DNA of 64,000 nucleotides from Halisarca cf. caerulea (Eukaryota; Porifera; Demospongiae; Chondrillida; Halisarcidae), in the NCBI GenBank assembly GCA_963170055.1, contig CAUJGJ010000107.1, forward strand, positions 166,095 to 230,094. The letters are read 5' to 3'. Made by a program: the position numbers and the translations under genes. Position 1 is the first letter of the stretch. Every line of letters starts with the position of its first letter. This document shows, piece after piece, positions 50,657 through 62,551 of the stretch. The notes under the pieces are model-generated. The model was not told where the DNA came from. It did not search any database and saw only the letters and a list, made by a program, of their open reading frames with translations.

Positions 50657-50878
50657 CTACACAAATACGCCCACAGAACTTCAGAAACTTCATGTGTGTC
50701 CACTGGGAATGTGCATGGTGCTAGTGCCAAATATTGGTATTAGCACCAGCATATCCAACACTACACAAATACGCCCACAGCACTTCAGAAACTTCATGTG
50801 TGTCCACTGGGAATGTGCGTGGTGCTAGTGCCAAATATTGGTATTAGCACCAGCATATCCAACACTACACAAATACGC

Positions 50879-53800
50879 ACACAGCACTTCAGAAAGGTCA
50901 TGTGTGTCCACTGGGAATGTGCGTTATGCTAGTGCCAAATATTGGTATTAGCACCACCATATCCAACACTACACAAATACGCCCACAGCACTTCAGAAAG
51001 GTAATGTGTGTCCACTGGGAATGTGCGTGGTGCTAGTGCCAAATATTGGTATTAGCAACAGCATATCCAACATTACACAAATATGACCAAATTAGTTAAG
51101 AATCTTCATGTGTGTCCACTGGGAATGTGCGTGGTGCTAGTGCCAAATATTGGTATTAGCACCAGCATATCCAACATTACACAAATACGCCCACAGTAGT
51201 TAAAAATCTTCATGTGTGTCCACTGGGAATGTGCGTGGTGCTAGTGCCAAATATTGGTATTAGCACCAGCATATCCAACACTACACAGATACGCCCACAG
51301 CACTTCAGAAACTTCATGTGTGTCCCCTGAGAATGTGCGTGGTGCTAGTGCCAAATATTGGTATTAGCACCACCATATCCAACACTAAACAAATACGCCC
51401 ACAGCACTTCAGAAAATTCATGTGTGTCTACTGGGAATGTGCGTGGTGCTAGTGCCAAATATTGGTATTAGCACCACCATATCCAACACTACACAAATAC
51501 GCCCACAGTACTTGTGAAAGGTCATTTGTGTCCACTGGGAATGTGCGTGGTGCTAGTGCCAAATATTGGTATTAGCACCAGCATATCCAACATTACACAA
51601 ATATGACCAAATTAGTTAAGAATCTTCATGTGTTTCCACTGGGAATGTGCGTGGTGCTAGTGCCAAATATTGATATTAGCACCACCATATCCAACAGTAC
51701 ACAAATACGCCCACAGTACTTCAGAAAGGTCATGTGTGTCCACTGGGAATGTGCGTGGTGCTAGTGCCAAATATTGGTATTAGCACCAGCATATCCAACA
51801 TTACACAAATACGCCCACAGCACTTCAGAAAGGTCATGTGTGTCCACTGGGAATGTGCGTGGTGCTAGTGCCAAATATTGGTATTAGCACCAGCATATCC
51901 AACACTACACAAATACGCCCACAGAACTTCAGAAACTTCATGTGTGTCCACTGGGAATGTGCGTGGTGCTAGTGCCGAATATTGGTATTAGTACCACCAT
52001 ATCCAACACTACAAAAATACGCCCACAGCTCTTCAGAAACTTCATGTGTGTTCACTGGGAATGTGCATGGTGTTAGTGCCAAATATTGGTATTAGCACCA
52101 GCATATCCAACAGTACACTAATGCGCCCACAGCACTTCAGAAACTTCATGTGTGTCCACTGGGAATGTGCGTGGTGCTAGTGCCAAATATTGGTATTTGC
52201 ACCAGCATATCCAACACTACACAAATACGCCCACAGCACTTCAGAAGCTTCATGTTTGTCCACTGGGAATGTACGGGTTGCTAGTTCCAAATATTGGTAT
52301 TTGCATTAGCATATCCAACACTACACAAATACGCTCACAGCACTTAAGAAAGGTCATGTGTGTCCACTGGGAATGTGCGTGGTGCTAGTGCCAAATATTG
52401 GTATTAGCACCAGCATATCCAACTCTACACAAATACGCCCACAGTAGTTAAAAAACTTCATGTGTGTCCACTGGGAATGTGCGTGGTGCTAGTGCCAAAT
52501 ATTGGTATTAGCACTAACATATCCAACTCTACAGAAATACGCCCACAGTAGTTAAGAAATTTCATGTGTGTCCACTGGGAATGTGTGTGGTGCTAGTGCC
52601 AAATATTGGTATTAGCACCAGCATATCCAACACTACACAAATACGCTCACAGAAATTCAGAAAGGTCATGTGTGTCCACTGAGAATGTGCGTGGTGCAAG
52701 TGCCATATATTGGTATTAGCACCACCATATCCAACACTACACAAATACGCCCACAGCACTTCATAAACTTCATGTGTGTCCACTGGGAATGTGCGTGGCG
52801 CTAGTGCCAAATATTGGTATTAGCACCAGCATATCCAACACTACACAAATACTCCCACAGCACTTCAGAAAGGTCATGTGTGTCCACTGGGAATGTGCGT
52901 GGTGCTAGTGCCAAATATTGGTATTAGCACCAGCATATCCAACACTACACAAATACGCCCACAGCACTTCAGAAACTTCATGTGTGTCCACTAGGAATGT
53001 GTGTGGTGCTGGTGCCAAATATCAGTATTAGCACCAGCATATACAACACTACACAAATACGCCCACAGCACTTCAGAAAGGTCATGTGTGTCCACTGGGA
53101 ATGTGTGTGGTGCTAGTGCCAAATATTGGTATTAGCACCAGCATATCCAACACTACACAAATACGCCCACAGCATATAAGAAACTTCATGTGTGTCCACT
53201 GGGAATGTGCGTGGTGCTAGTGCCAAATATTGGTATTAGCACCAGCATATCCAACACTACACAAATACGCCCACAGCACTTCAGAAAGGTAATGTGTGTC
53301 CACTGGGAATGTGCGTGGTGCTAGTGCCAAATATTGGTATTAGCAACAGCATATCCAACATTACACAAATATGACCAAATTAGTTAAGAATCTTCATGTG
53401 TGTCCACTGGGAATGTGCGTGGTGCTAGTGCCAAATATTGATATTAGCACCACCATATCCAACACTACACAAATACGCCCACAGCACTTCAGAAAGGTCA
53501 TGTGTGTCTACTGGGAATGTGCGTTATGCTAGTGCCAAATATTGGTATTAGCACCACCATATCCAACACTACACAAATACGCCCACAGCACTTCAGAAAG
53601 GTAATGTGTGTCCACTGGGAATGTGCGTGGTGCTAGTGCCAAATATTGGTATTAGCAACAGCATATCCAACATTACACAAATATGACCAAATTAGTTAAG
53701 AATCTTCATGTGTGTCCACTGGGAATGTGCGTGGTGCTAGTGCCAAATATTGGTATTAGCACCAGCATATCCAACATTACACAAATACGCCCACAGTAGT

Positions 53801-55876
53801 TAAAAATCTTCATGTGTGTCCACTAAGAATGTGCGTGGTGCTAGTGCCAAATATTGGTATTAGCACCAGCATATCCAACACTACACAGATACGCCCACAG
53901 CACTTCAGAAACTTCATGTGTGTCCCCTGAGAATGTGCGTGGTGCTAGTGCCAAATATTGGTATTAGCACCACCATATCCAACACTAAACAAATACGCCC
54001 ACAGCACTTCAGAAAATTCATGTGTGTCTACTGGGAATGTGCGTGGTGCTAGTGCCAAATATTGGTATTAGCACCACCATATCCAACACTACACAAATAC
54101 GCCCACAGTACTTCTGAAAGGTCATTTGTGTCCACTGGGAATGTGCGTGGTGCTAGTGCCAAATATTGGTATTAGCACCAGCATATCCAACATTACACAA
54201 ATATGACCAAATTAGTTAAGAATCTTCATGTGTTTCCACTGGGAATGTGCGTGGTGCTAGTGCCAAATATTGATATTAGCACCACCATATCCAACACTAC
54301 ACAAATACGCCCACAGTACTTCAGAAAGGTCATGTGTGTCCACTGGGAATGTGCGTGGTGCTAGTGCCAAATATTGGTATTAGCACCAGCATATCCAACA
54401 TTACACAAATACGCCCACAGCACTTCAGAAAGGTCATGTGTGTCCACTGGGAATGTGCGTGGTGCTAGTGCCAAATATTGGTATTAGCACCAGCATATCC
54501 AACACTACACAAATACGCCCACAGAACTTCAGAAACTTCATGTGTGTCCACTGGGAATGTGCGTGGTGCTAGTGCCGAATATTGGTATTAGTACCACCAT
54601 ATCCAACACTACAAAAATACGCCCACAGCTCTTCAGAAACTTCATGTGTGTTCACTGGGAATGTGCATGGTGTTAGTGCCAAATATTGGTATTAGCACCA
54701 GCATATCCAACAGTACACTAATGCGCCCACAGCACTTCAGAAACTTCATGTGTGTCCACTGGGAATGTGCGTGGTGCTAGTGCCAAATATTGGTATTTGC
54801 ACCAGCATATCCAACACTACACAAATACGCCCACAGCACTTCAGAAACTTCATGTTTGTCCACTGGGAATGTACGGGTTGCTAGTTCCAAATATTGGTAT
54901 TTGCATTAGCATATCCAACACTACACAAATACGCTCACAGCACTTAAGAAAGGTCATGTGTGTCCACTGGGAATGTGCGTGGTGCTAGTGCCAAATATTG
55001 GTATTAGCACCAGCATATCCAACTCTACACAAATACGCCCACAGTAGTTAAAAAACTTCATGTGTGTCCACTGGGAATGTGCATGGTGCTAGTGCCAAAT
55101 ATTGGTATTAGCACCAACATATCCAACTCTACAGAAATACGCCCACAGTAGTTAAGAAATTTCATGTGTGTCCACTGGGAATGTGTGTGGTGCTAGTGCC
55201 AAATATTGGTATTAGCACCAGCATATCCAACACTACACAAATACGCTCACAGAAATTCAGAAAGGTCATGTGTGTCCACTGAGAATGTGCGTGGTGCAAG
55301 TGGCAAATATTGGTATTAGCACCACCATATCCAACACTACACAAATACGCCCACAGCACTTCATAAACTTCATGTGTGTCCACTGGGAATGTGCGTGGTG
55401 CTAGTGCCAAATATTGGTATTAGCACCAGCATATCCAACACTACACAAATACTCCCACAGCACTTCAGAAAGGTCATGTGTGTCCACTGGGAATGTGCGT
55501 GGTGCTAGTGCCAAATATTGGTATTAGCACCAGCATATAAAACACTACACAAATACGCCCACAGCACTTCAGAAACTTCATGTGTGTCCACTAGGAATGT
55601 GTGTGGTGCTGGTGCCAAATATCAGTATTAGCACCAGCATATACAACACTACACAAATACGCCCACAGCACTTCAGAAAGGTCATGTGTGTCCACTGGGA
55701 ATGTGTGTGGTGCTAGTGCCAAATATTGGTATTAGCACCAGCATATCCAACACTACACAAATACGCCCACAGCATATAAGAAACTTCATGTGTGTCCACT
55801 GGGAATGTGCGTGGTGCTAGTGCCAAATATTGGTATTAGCACCAGCATATCCAACACTACACAAATACGCCCACAG
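50879..55876 (+). repeat. 25-monomer (2600-bp) tandem duplication
   Basis: Bases 50879-53276 match 53479-55876 at exactly 2600 bp. The unit contains GCAACAGCATATCC with AATATGACCAAATTAG, CAGAAAATTC, ATTGATATTAG, GTGCCGAATATTGG with ATTAGTACC, CACTAATGCGCC, TACGGGTTGCTAGTTCC with TTTGCATTAGC, CTACAGAAATACG, GCTCACAGAAATTC, GTGGTGCAAGTG and ATCAGTATTAG. Differences include CACTGGG versus CACTAAG (53825), CTTGTG versus CTTCTG (51515), CAACAGTAC versus CAACACTAC (51697) and AGAAGCTTC versus AGAAACTTC (52250). These monomers are more diverged from the consensus than those in the left half. Confidence 0.86.
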
Positions 55877-58800
55877 TAGTTAAGAAACTTCATGTGTGTC
55901 CACTGGAAATTTGTGTGGTGCTAGTGCCAAATATTGGTATTAGCACAAGCATATCCAACACTACACAAATACGCCCACAGCACTTCAGAAAGGTCATGTG
56001 TGTCCACTGGGAATGTGCGTGGTGCTAGTGCCAAATATTGGTATTAGCACCAGCATATCCAACACTACACAAATACGCCCACAGCACTTCAGAAACTTCA
56101 TGTTTGTCCACTGGGAATGTGCGTGGTGCTAGTGCCAAATATTGGTATTAGCACCAGCATATCAACATTACACAAATACGCCCACAGCACTTCAGAAACT
56201 TCATGTGTGTCCACTGGGAATGTGCGTGGTGCTAGTGCCAAATATTGGTATTAGCACCAGCATATCCAACACTACACAAATACGCCCACAACACTTCAGA
56301 AACTTCATGTGTGTCCCCTGGGAATGTGCGTGGTGTTAGTGCCGAATATTGGTATTAGTACCACCATATCCAACACTACACAAATACGCCCACAGTACTT
56401 CAGAAAGGTCATGTGTGTCCACTGGGAATGTGCGTGGTGCTAGTGCCAAATATTGGTATTAGCACCAGCATATCGAACATTACACAAATACGCCCACAGT
56501 AGTTAAAAATCTTCATGTGTGTCCAATGGGAATGTGCGTGGTGCTAGTGCCAAATATTGGTATTAGCACCACCATATCCAACACTACATAAATACGCCCA
56601 CAGCACTTCAGAAACTTCATGTGTGTCCACTGGGAATGTGCGTGGTGCTAGTGCCAAATATTGGTATTAGCACCACCATATCCAACACTAAACAAATACG
56701 CCCACAGCACTTCAGAAACTCCATGTGTGTCTACTGAGAATGTGCGTGGTGCTAGTGCCAAATATTGGTATTAGTACCACCATATCCAACACTACAAAAA
56801 TACGCCCACAGCACTTCAGAAACTTCATGTGTGTTCACTGGGAATGTGCGTGGTGCTAGTGCCAAATATTGGTATTAGCACCACCATATCCAACACTACA
56901 CAAATACGCCCACAGCACTTCAGAAAGGTCATGTGTGTCCACTTGGAATGTGCGTGGTGCTAATGCCAAATATTGGTATTAGAACCAGCATATCCAACAC
57001 TACACAAATACGCCCACAGAACTTCAGAAACTTCATGTGTGTCCACTGGGAATGTGTGTGGTGCTAGTGCCAAATATTGGTAGTAGCACCAGCATATCCA
57101 ACACTACACAAATACGCCCACAGAACTTCAGAAACTTCATGTGTGTCGACTGGGAATGTGCGTGGTGCTAGTGCCGAATATTGGTATTAGTACCACCATA
57201 TCCAACACTACAAAAATACGCCCACAGCTCTTCAGAAACTTCATGTGTGTTCACTGGGAATGTGCGTGGTGTTAGTGCCAAATATTGGTATTAGCACCAG
57301 CATATCCAACACTACACTAATGCGCCCACAGCACTTCAGAAACTTCATGTGTGTCCACTGGGAATGTGCGTGGTGCTAGTGCCAAATATTGGTATTTGCA
57401 CCAGCATATCCAACACTACACAAAAACGCCCACAGCACTTCAGAAACTTCATGTTTGTCCACTGGGAATGTACGGGTTGCTAGTTCCAAATATTGGTATT
57501 TGCATTAGCATATCCAACACTACACAAATACGCTCACAGCACTTCAGAAAGGTCATGTGTGTCCACTGGGAATGTGCGTGGTGCTAGTGCCAAATATTGG
57601 TATTAGCACCAGCATATCCAACTCTACACAAATACGCCCACAGTAGTTAAAAAACTTCATGTGTGTCCACTGGGAATGTGCGTGGTGCTAGTGCCAAATA
57701 TTGGTATTAGCACCAACATATCCAACTCTACAGAAATACGCCCACAGTAGTTAAGAAATTTCATGTGTGTCCACTGGGAATGTGTGTGGTGCTAGTGCCA
57801 AATATTGGTATTAGCACCAGCATATCCAACACTACACAAATACGCTCACAGAAATTCAGAAAGGTCATGTGTGTCCACTGAGAATGTGCGTGGTGCAAGT
57901 GCCAAATATTGGTATTAGCACCACCATATCCAACACTACACAAATACGCCCACAGCACTTCAGAAAGGTCATGTGTGTCCACTGGGAATGTGCGTTGTGC
58001 TAGTGCCAAATATTGGTATTAGCACCAGCATATCCAACACTACACAAATACTCCCACAGCACTTCAGAAAGGTCATGTGTGTCCACTGGGAATGTGCGTG
58101 GTGCTAGTGCCAAATATTGGTATTAGCACCAGCATATCCAACACTACACAAATACGCCCACAGCACTTCAGAAACTTCATGTGTGTCCACTGGGAATGTG
58201 TGTGGTGCTGGTGCCAAATATCAGTATTAGCACCAGCATATACAACACTACACAAATACGCCGACAGCACTTCAGAAAGGTCATGTGTGTCCACTGGGAA
58301 TGTGTGTGGTGCTAGTGCCAAATATTGGTATTAGCACCAGCATATCCAACACTACACAAATACGCCCACAGCATATAAGAAACTTTATGTATGTCCACTG
58401 GGAATGTGCGTGGTGCTAGTGCCAAATATTGGTATTAGCACCAGCATATCCAACACTACACAAATACGCCCACGGTAGTTAAGAAACTTCATGTGTGTCC
58501 ACTGGAAATTTGTGTGGTGCTAGTGCCAAATATTGGTATTAGCACAAGCATATCCAACACTACACAAATACGCCCACAGCACTTCAGAAAGGTCATGTGT
58601 GTCCACTGGGAATGTGCGTGGTGCTAGTGCCAAATATTGGTATTAGCACCAGCATATCCAACACTACACAAATACGCCCACAGCACTTCAGAAACTTCAT
58701 GTTTGTCCACTGGGAATGTGCGTGGTGCTAGTGCCAAATATTGGTATTAGCACCACCATATCAACATTACACAAATACGCCCACAGCACTTCAGAAACTT

Positions 58801-58993
58801 CATGTGTGTCCACTGGGAATGTGCGTGGTGCTATTGCCAAATATTGGTATTAGCACCAGCATATCCAACACTACACAAATACGCCCACAACACTTCAGAA
58901 ACTTCATGTGTGTCCCCTGGGAATGTGCGTGGTGTTAGTGCCGAATATTGGTATTAGTACCACCATATCCAACACTACACAAATACGCCCACA
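54440..58993 (+). repeat. 25-monomer duplication (offset 2599 bp) sharing a one-base deletion
   Basis: Bases 54440-56394 match 57039-58993. The offset is 25 monomers minus one base, because both copies carry the same single-base loss in CATATCAACATTAC (near 56163 and 58762). Shared markers continue the TACGGGTTGC block and add CACTGGAAATTTGTG, CACAAGCATATCC, CGCCCACAACAC and CCCCTGGGAATG with GTGTTAGTGCCGAAT. Differences include ATTGGTATT versus ATTGGTAGT (57083), TACACAAATACG versus TACACAAAAACG (57425) and CACAGTAG versus CACGGTAG (58473). Confidence 0.84.
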
Positions 58994-61187
58994 GCACTTC
59001 AGAAACTTCATATGTGTCCCCTGACAATGTGCGTGGTGCTAGTGCCAAATATTGGTATTAGCACCAGCATATCCAACACTAAACAAATACGCCCACAGCA
59101 CTTCAGAAAGGTCATGTGTGTCCACTGGGAATGTGCGTTATGCTAGTGCCAAATATTGGTATTAGCACCAGCATATCCAACACTACACAAATACGCCCAC
59201 AGCACTTAAGAAACTTCATGTGTGTCCACTGGGAATGTGCGTGGTGCTAGTGCCAAATATTGGTATTAGCACCACCATATCCAACACTAAACAAATACGC
59301 CCACAGCACTTCAGAAACTCCATGTGTGTCTACTGGGAATGTGCGTGGTGCTAGTGCCAAATATTGGTATTAGCACCACCATATCCAATACTACAAAAAT
59401 ACGCCCACAGCACTTCAGAAACTTCATGTGTGTCCACTGGGAATGTGTGTGGTGCTAGTGCCAAATATTGGTAGTAGCACCAGCATATCCAACACTACAC
59501 AAATACGCCCACAGAACTTCAGAAACTTCATGTGTGTCGACTGGGAATGTGCGTGGTGCTAGTGCCGAATATTGGTATTAGTACCACCATATCCAACACT
59601 ACAAAAATACGCCCACAGCTCTTCAGAAACTTCATGTGTGTTCACTGGGAATGTGCGTGGTGTTAGTGCCAAATATTGGTATTAGCACCAGCATATCCAA
59701 CACTACACTAATGCGCCCACAGCACTTCAGAAACTTCATGTGTGTCCACTGGGAATGTGCGTGGTGCTAGTGCCAAATATTGGTATTTGCACCAGCATAT
59801 CCAACACTACACAAAAACGCCCAAAGCACTTCAGAAACTTCATGTTTGTCCACTGGGAATGTACGGGTTGCTAGTTCCAAATATTGGTATTTGCATTAGC
59901 ATATCCAACACTACACAAATACGCTCACAGCACTTCAGAAAGGTCATGTGTGTCCACTGGGAATGTGCGTGGTGCTAGTGCCAAATATTGGTATTAGCAC
60001 CAGCATATCCAACTCTACACAAATACGCCCACAGTAGTTAAAAAACTTCATGTGTGTCCACTGGGAATGTGCGTGGTGCTAGTGCCAAATATTGGTATTA
60101 GCACCAACATATCCAACTCTACAGAAATACGCCCACAGTAGTTAAGAAATTTCATGTGTGTCCACTGGGAATGTGTGTGGTGCTAGTGCCAAATATTGGT
60201 ATTAGCACCAGCATATCCAACACTACACAAATACGCTCACAGAAATTCAGAAAGGTCATGTGTGTCCACTGAGAATGTGCGTGGTGCAAGTGCCAAATAT
60301 TGGTATTAGCACCACCATATCCAACACTACACAAATACGCCCACAGCACTTCAGAAAGGTCATGTGTATCCACTGGGAATGTGCGTTGTGCTAGTGCCAA
60401 ATATTGGTATTAGCACCAGCATATCCAACACTACACAAATACTCCCACAGCACTTCAGAAAGGTCATGTGTGTCCACTGGGAATGTGCGTGGTGCTAGTG
60501 CCAAATATTGGTATTAGCACCAGCATATCCAACACTACACAAATACGCCCACAGCACTTCAGAAACTTCATGTGTGTCCACTGGGAATGTGTGTGGTGCT
60601 GGTGCCAAATATCAGTATTAGCACCAGCATATCCAACACTACACAAATACGCCGACAGCACTTCAGAAAGGTCATGTGTGTCCACTGGGAATGTGTGTGG
60701 TGCTAGTGCCAAATATTGGTATTAGCACCAGCATATCCAACACTACACAAATACGCCCACAGCATATAAGAAACTTTATGTATGTCCACTGGGAATGTGC
60801 GTGGTGCTAGTGCCAAATATTGGTATTAGCACCAGCATATCCAACACTACACAAATACGCCCACGGTAGTTAAGAAACTTCATGTGTGTCCACTGGAAAT
60901 TTGTGTGGTGCTAGTGCCAAATATTGGTATTAGCACAAGCATATCCAACACTACACAAATACGCCCACAGCACTTCAGAAAGGTCATGTGTGTCCACTGG
61001 GAATGTGCGTGGTGCTAGTGCCAAATATTGGTATTAGCACCAGCATATCCAACACTACACAAATACGCCCACAGCACTTCAGAAACTTCATGTTTGTCCA
61101 CTGGGAATGTGCGTGGTGCTAGTGCCAAATATTGGTATTAGCACCACCATATCAACATTACACAAATACGCCCACAGCACTTCAGAA
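57000..61187 (+). repeat. 23-monomer (2391-bp) tandem duplication
   Basis: Bases 57000-58796 match 59391-61187. The offset equals 23 monomers minus one base and reflects the shared CATATCAACATTAC deletion (58762 and 61153). The unit includes the TACGGGTTGC block (57471 and 59862), CGCCGACAGCAC, TTTATGTATGTCC and CGTTGTGCTAG. Differences include CCCACAGC versus CCCAAAGC (59823), GTGTGTCC versus GTGTATCC (60367) and ATATACAAC versus ATATCCAAC (60632). With the two preceding blocks this makes four copies of the TACGGGTTGC segment. Confidence 0.85.
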
Positions 61188-62551
61188 AGGTCATGTGTGT
61201 CCACTGGGAATGTGCGTTATGCTAGTGCCAAATATTGGTATTAGCACCAGCATATCCAACACTACACAAATACGCCCACAGCACTTAAGAAACTTCATGT
61301 GTGTCCACTGGGAATGTGCGTGGTGCTAGTGCCAAATATTGGTATTAGCACCACCATATCCAACACTAAACAAATACGCCCACAGCACTTCAGAAACTCC
61401 ATGTGTGTCTACTGGGAATGTGCGTGGTGCTAGTGCCAAATATTGGTATTAGCACCACCATATCCAATACTACAAAAATACGCCCACAGCACTTCAGAAA
61501 CTTCATGTGTGTTCACTGGGAATGTGCGTGGTGCTAGTGCCAAATATTGATATTAGCACCACCATATCCAACACTACACAAATACGCCCACAGTAATTCA
61601 GAAAGGTCATGTGTGTCCACTGGGAATGTGCGTGGTGCTAGTGCCAAATATTGGTATTAGCACAAGCATATCCAACACTACACAAATACGCCCACAGCAC
61701 TTCAGAAAGGTCATGTGTGTCCACTGGGAATGTGCGTGGTGCTAGTGCCAAATATTGGTATTAGCACCAGCATATCCAACACTACACAAATACGCCCACA
61801 GCACTTCAGAAACTTCATGTTTGTCCACTGGGAATGTGCGTGGTGCTAGTGCCAAATATTGGTATTAGCACCACCATATCAACATTACACAAATACGCCC
61901 ACAGCACTTCAGAAACTTCATGTGTGTCCACTGGGAATGTGCGTGGTGCTATTGCCAAATATTGGTATTAGCACCAGCATATCCAACACTACACAAATAC
62001 GCCCACAACACTTCAGAAACTTCATGTGTGTCCCCTGGGAATGTGCGTGGTGTTAGTGCCGAATATTGGTATTAGTACCACCATATCCAACACTACACAA
62101 ATACGCCCACAGCACTTCAGAAACTTCATATGTGTCCCCTGACAATGTGCGTGGTGCTAGTGCCAAATATTGGTATTAGCACCAGCATATCCAACACTAA
62201 ACAAATACGCCCACAGCACTTCAGAAAGGTCATGTGTGTCCACTGGGAATGTGCGTTATGCTAGTGCCAAATATTGGTATTAGCACCAGCATATCCAACA
62301 CTACACAAATACGCCCACAGCACTTAAGAAACTTCATGTGTGTCCACTGGGAATGTGCGGTGTGCTAGTGCCAAATATTGGTATTAGCACCACCATATCC
62401 AACACTAAACAAATACGCCCACAGCACTTCAGAAACTCCATGTGTGTCTACTGGGAATGTGCGTGGTGCTAGTGCCAAATATTGGTATTAGCACCACCAT
62501 ATCCAATACTACAAAAATACGCCCACAGCACTTCAGAAACTTCATGTGTGT
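58515..62551 (+). repeat. 30-monomer duplication (offset 3118 bp)
   Basis: Bases 58515-59433 match 61633-62551 at 3118 bp, which is 30 monomers minus two bases. Shared markers are CACAAGCATATCC, CATATCAACATTAC, GCTATTGCC, CGCCCACAACAC, GTGTTAGTGCCGAAT, CATATGTGTCCCCTGACAATG, GCGTTATGCTAG, GCACTTAAGAAAC and CCAATACTACAAAAATACG. The right copy has a private GTGCGGTGTGCTAG near 62357. A shorter run at 61190-61510 is a further partial copy of the GCGTTATG and CTTAAG section. Confidence 0.82.

Noticed and set aside
1216..62056. Short open frames of 60-100 codons on both strands, many with the peptide core of CVVLVPNIGIS or TGNVRGASAKYWY
   Set aside because: They are a by-product of the repeat. 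The period is 2 modulo 3, so a frame passes through three monomers before it meets TGC TAG again, capping frames near 312 bp. Most start at GTG or TTG, there is no ribosome-binding or promoter context, and the same peptide recurs wherever the monomers recur.
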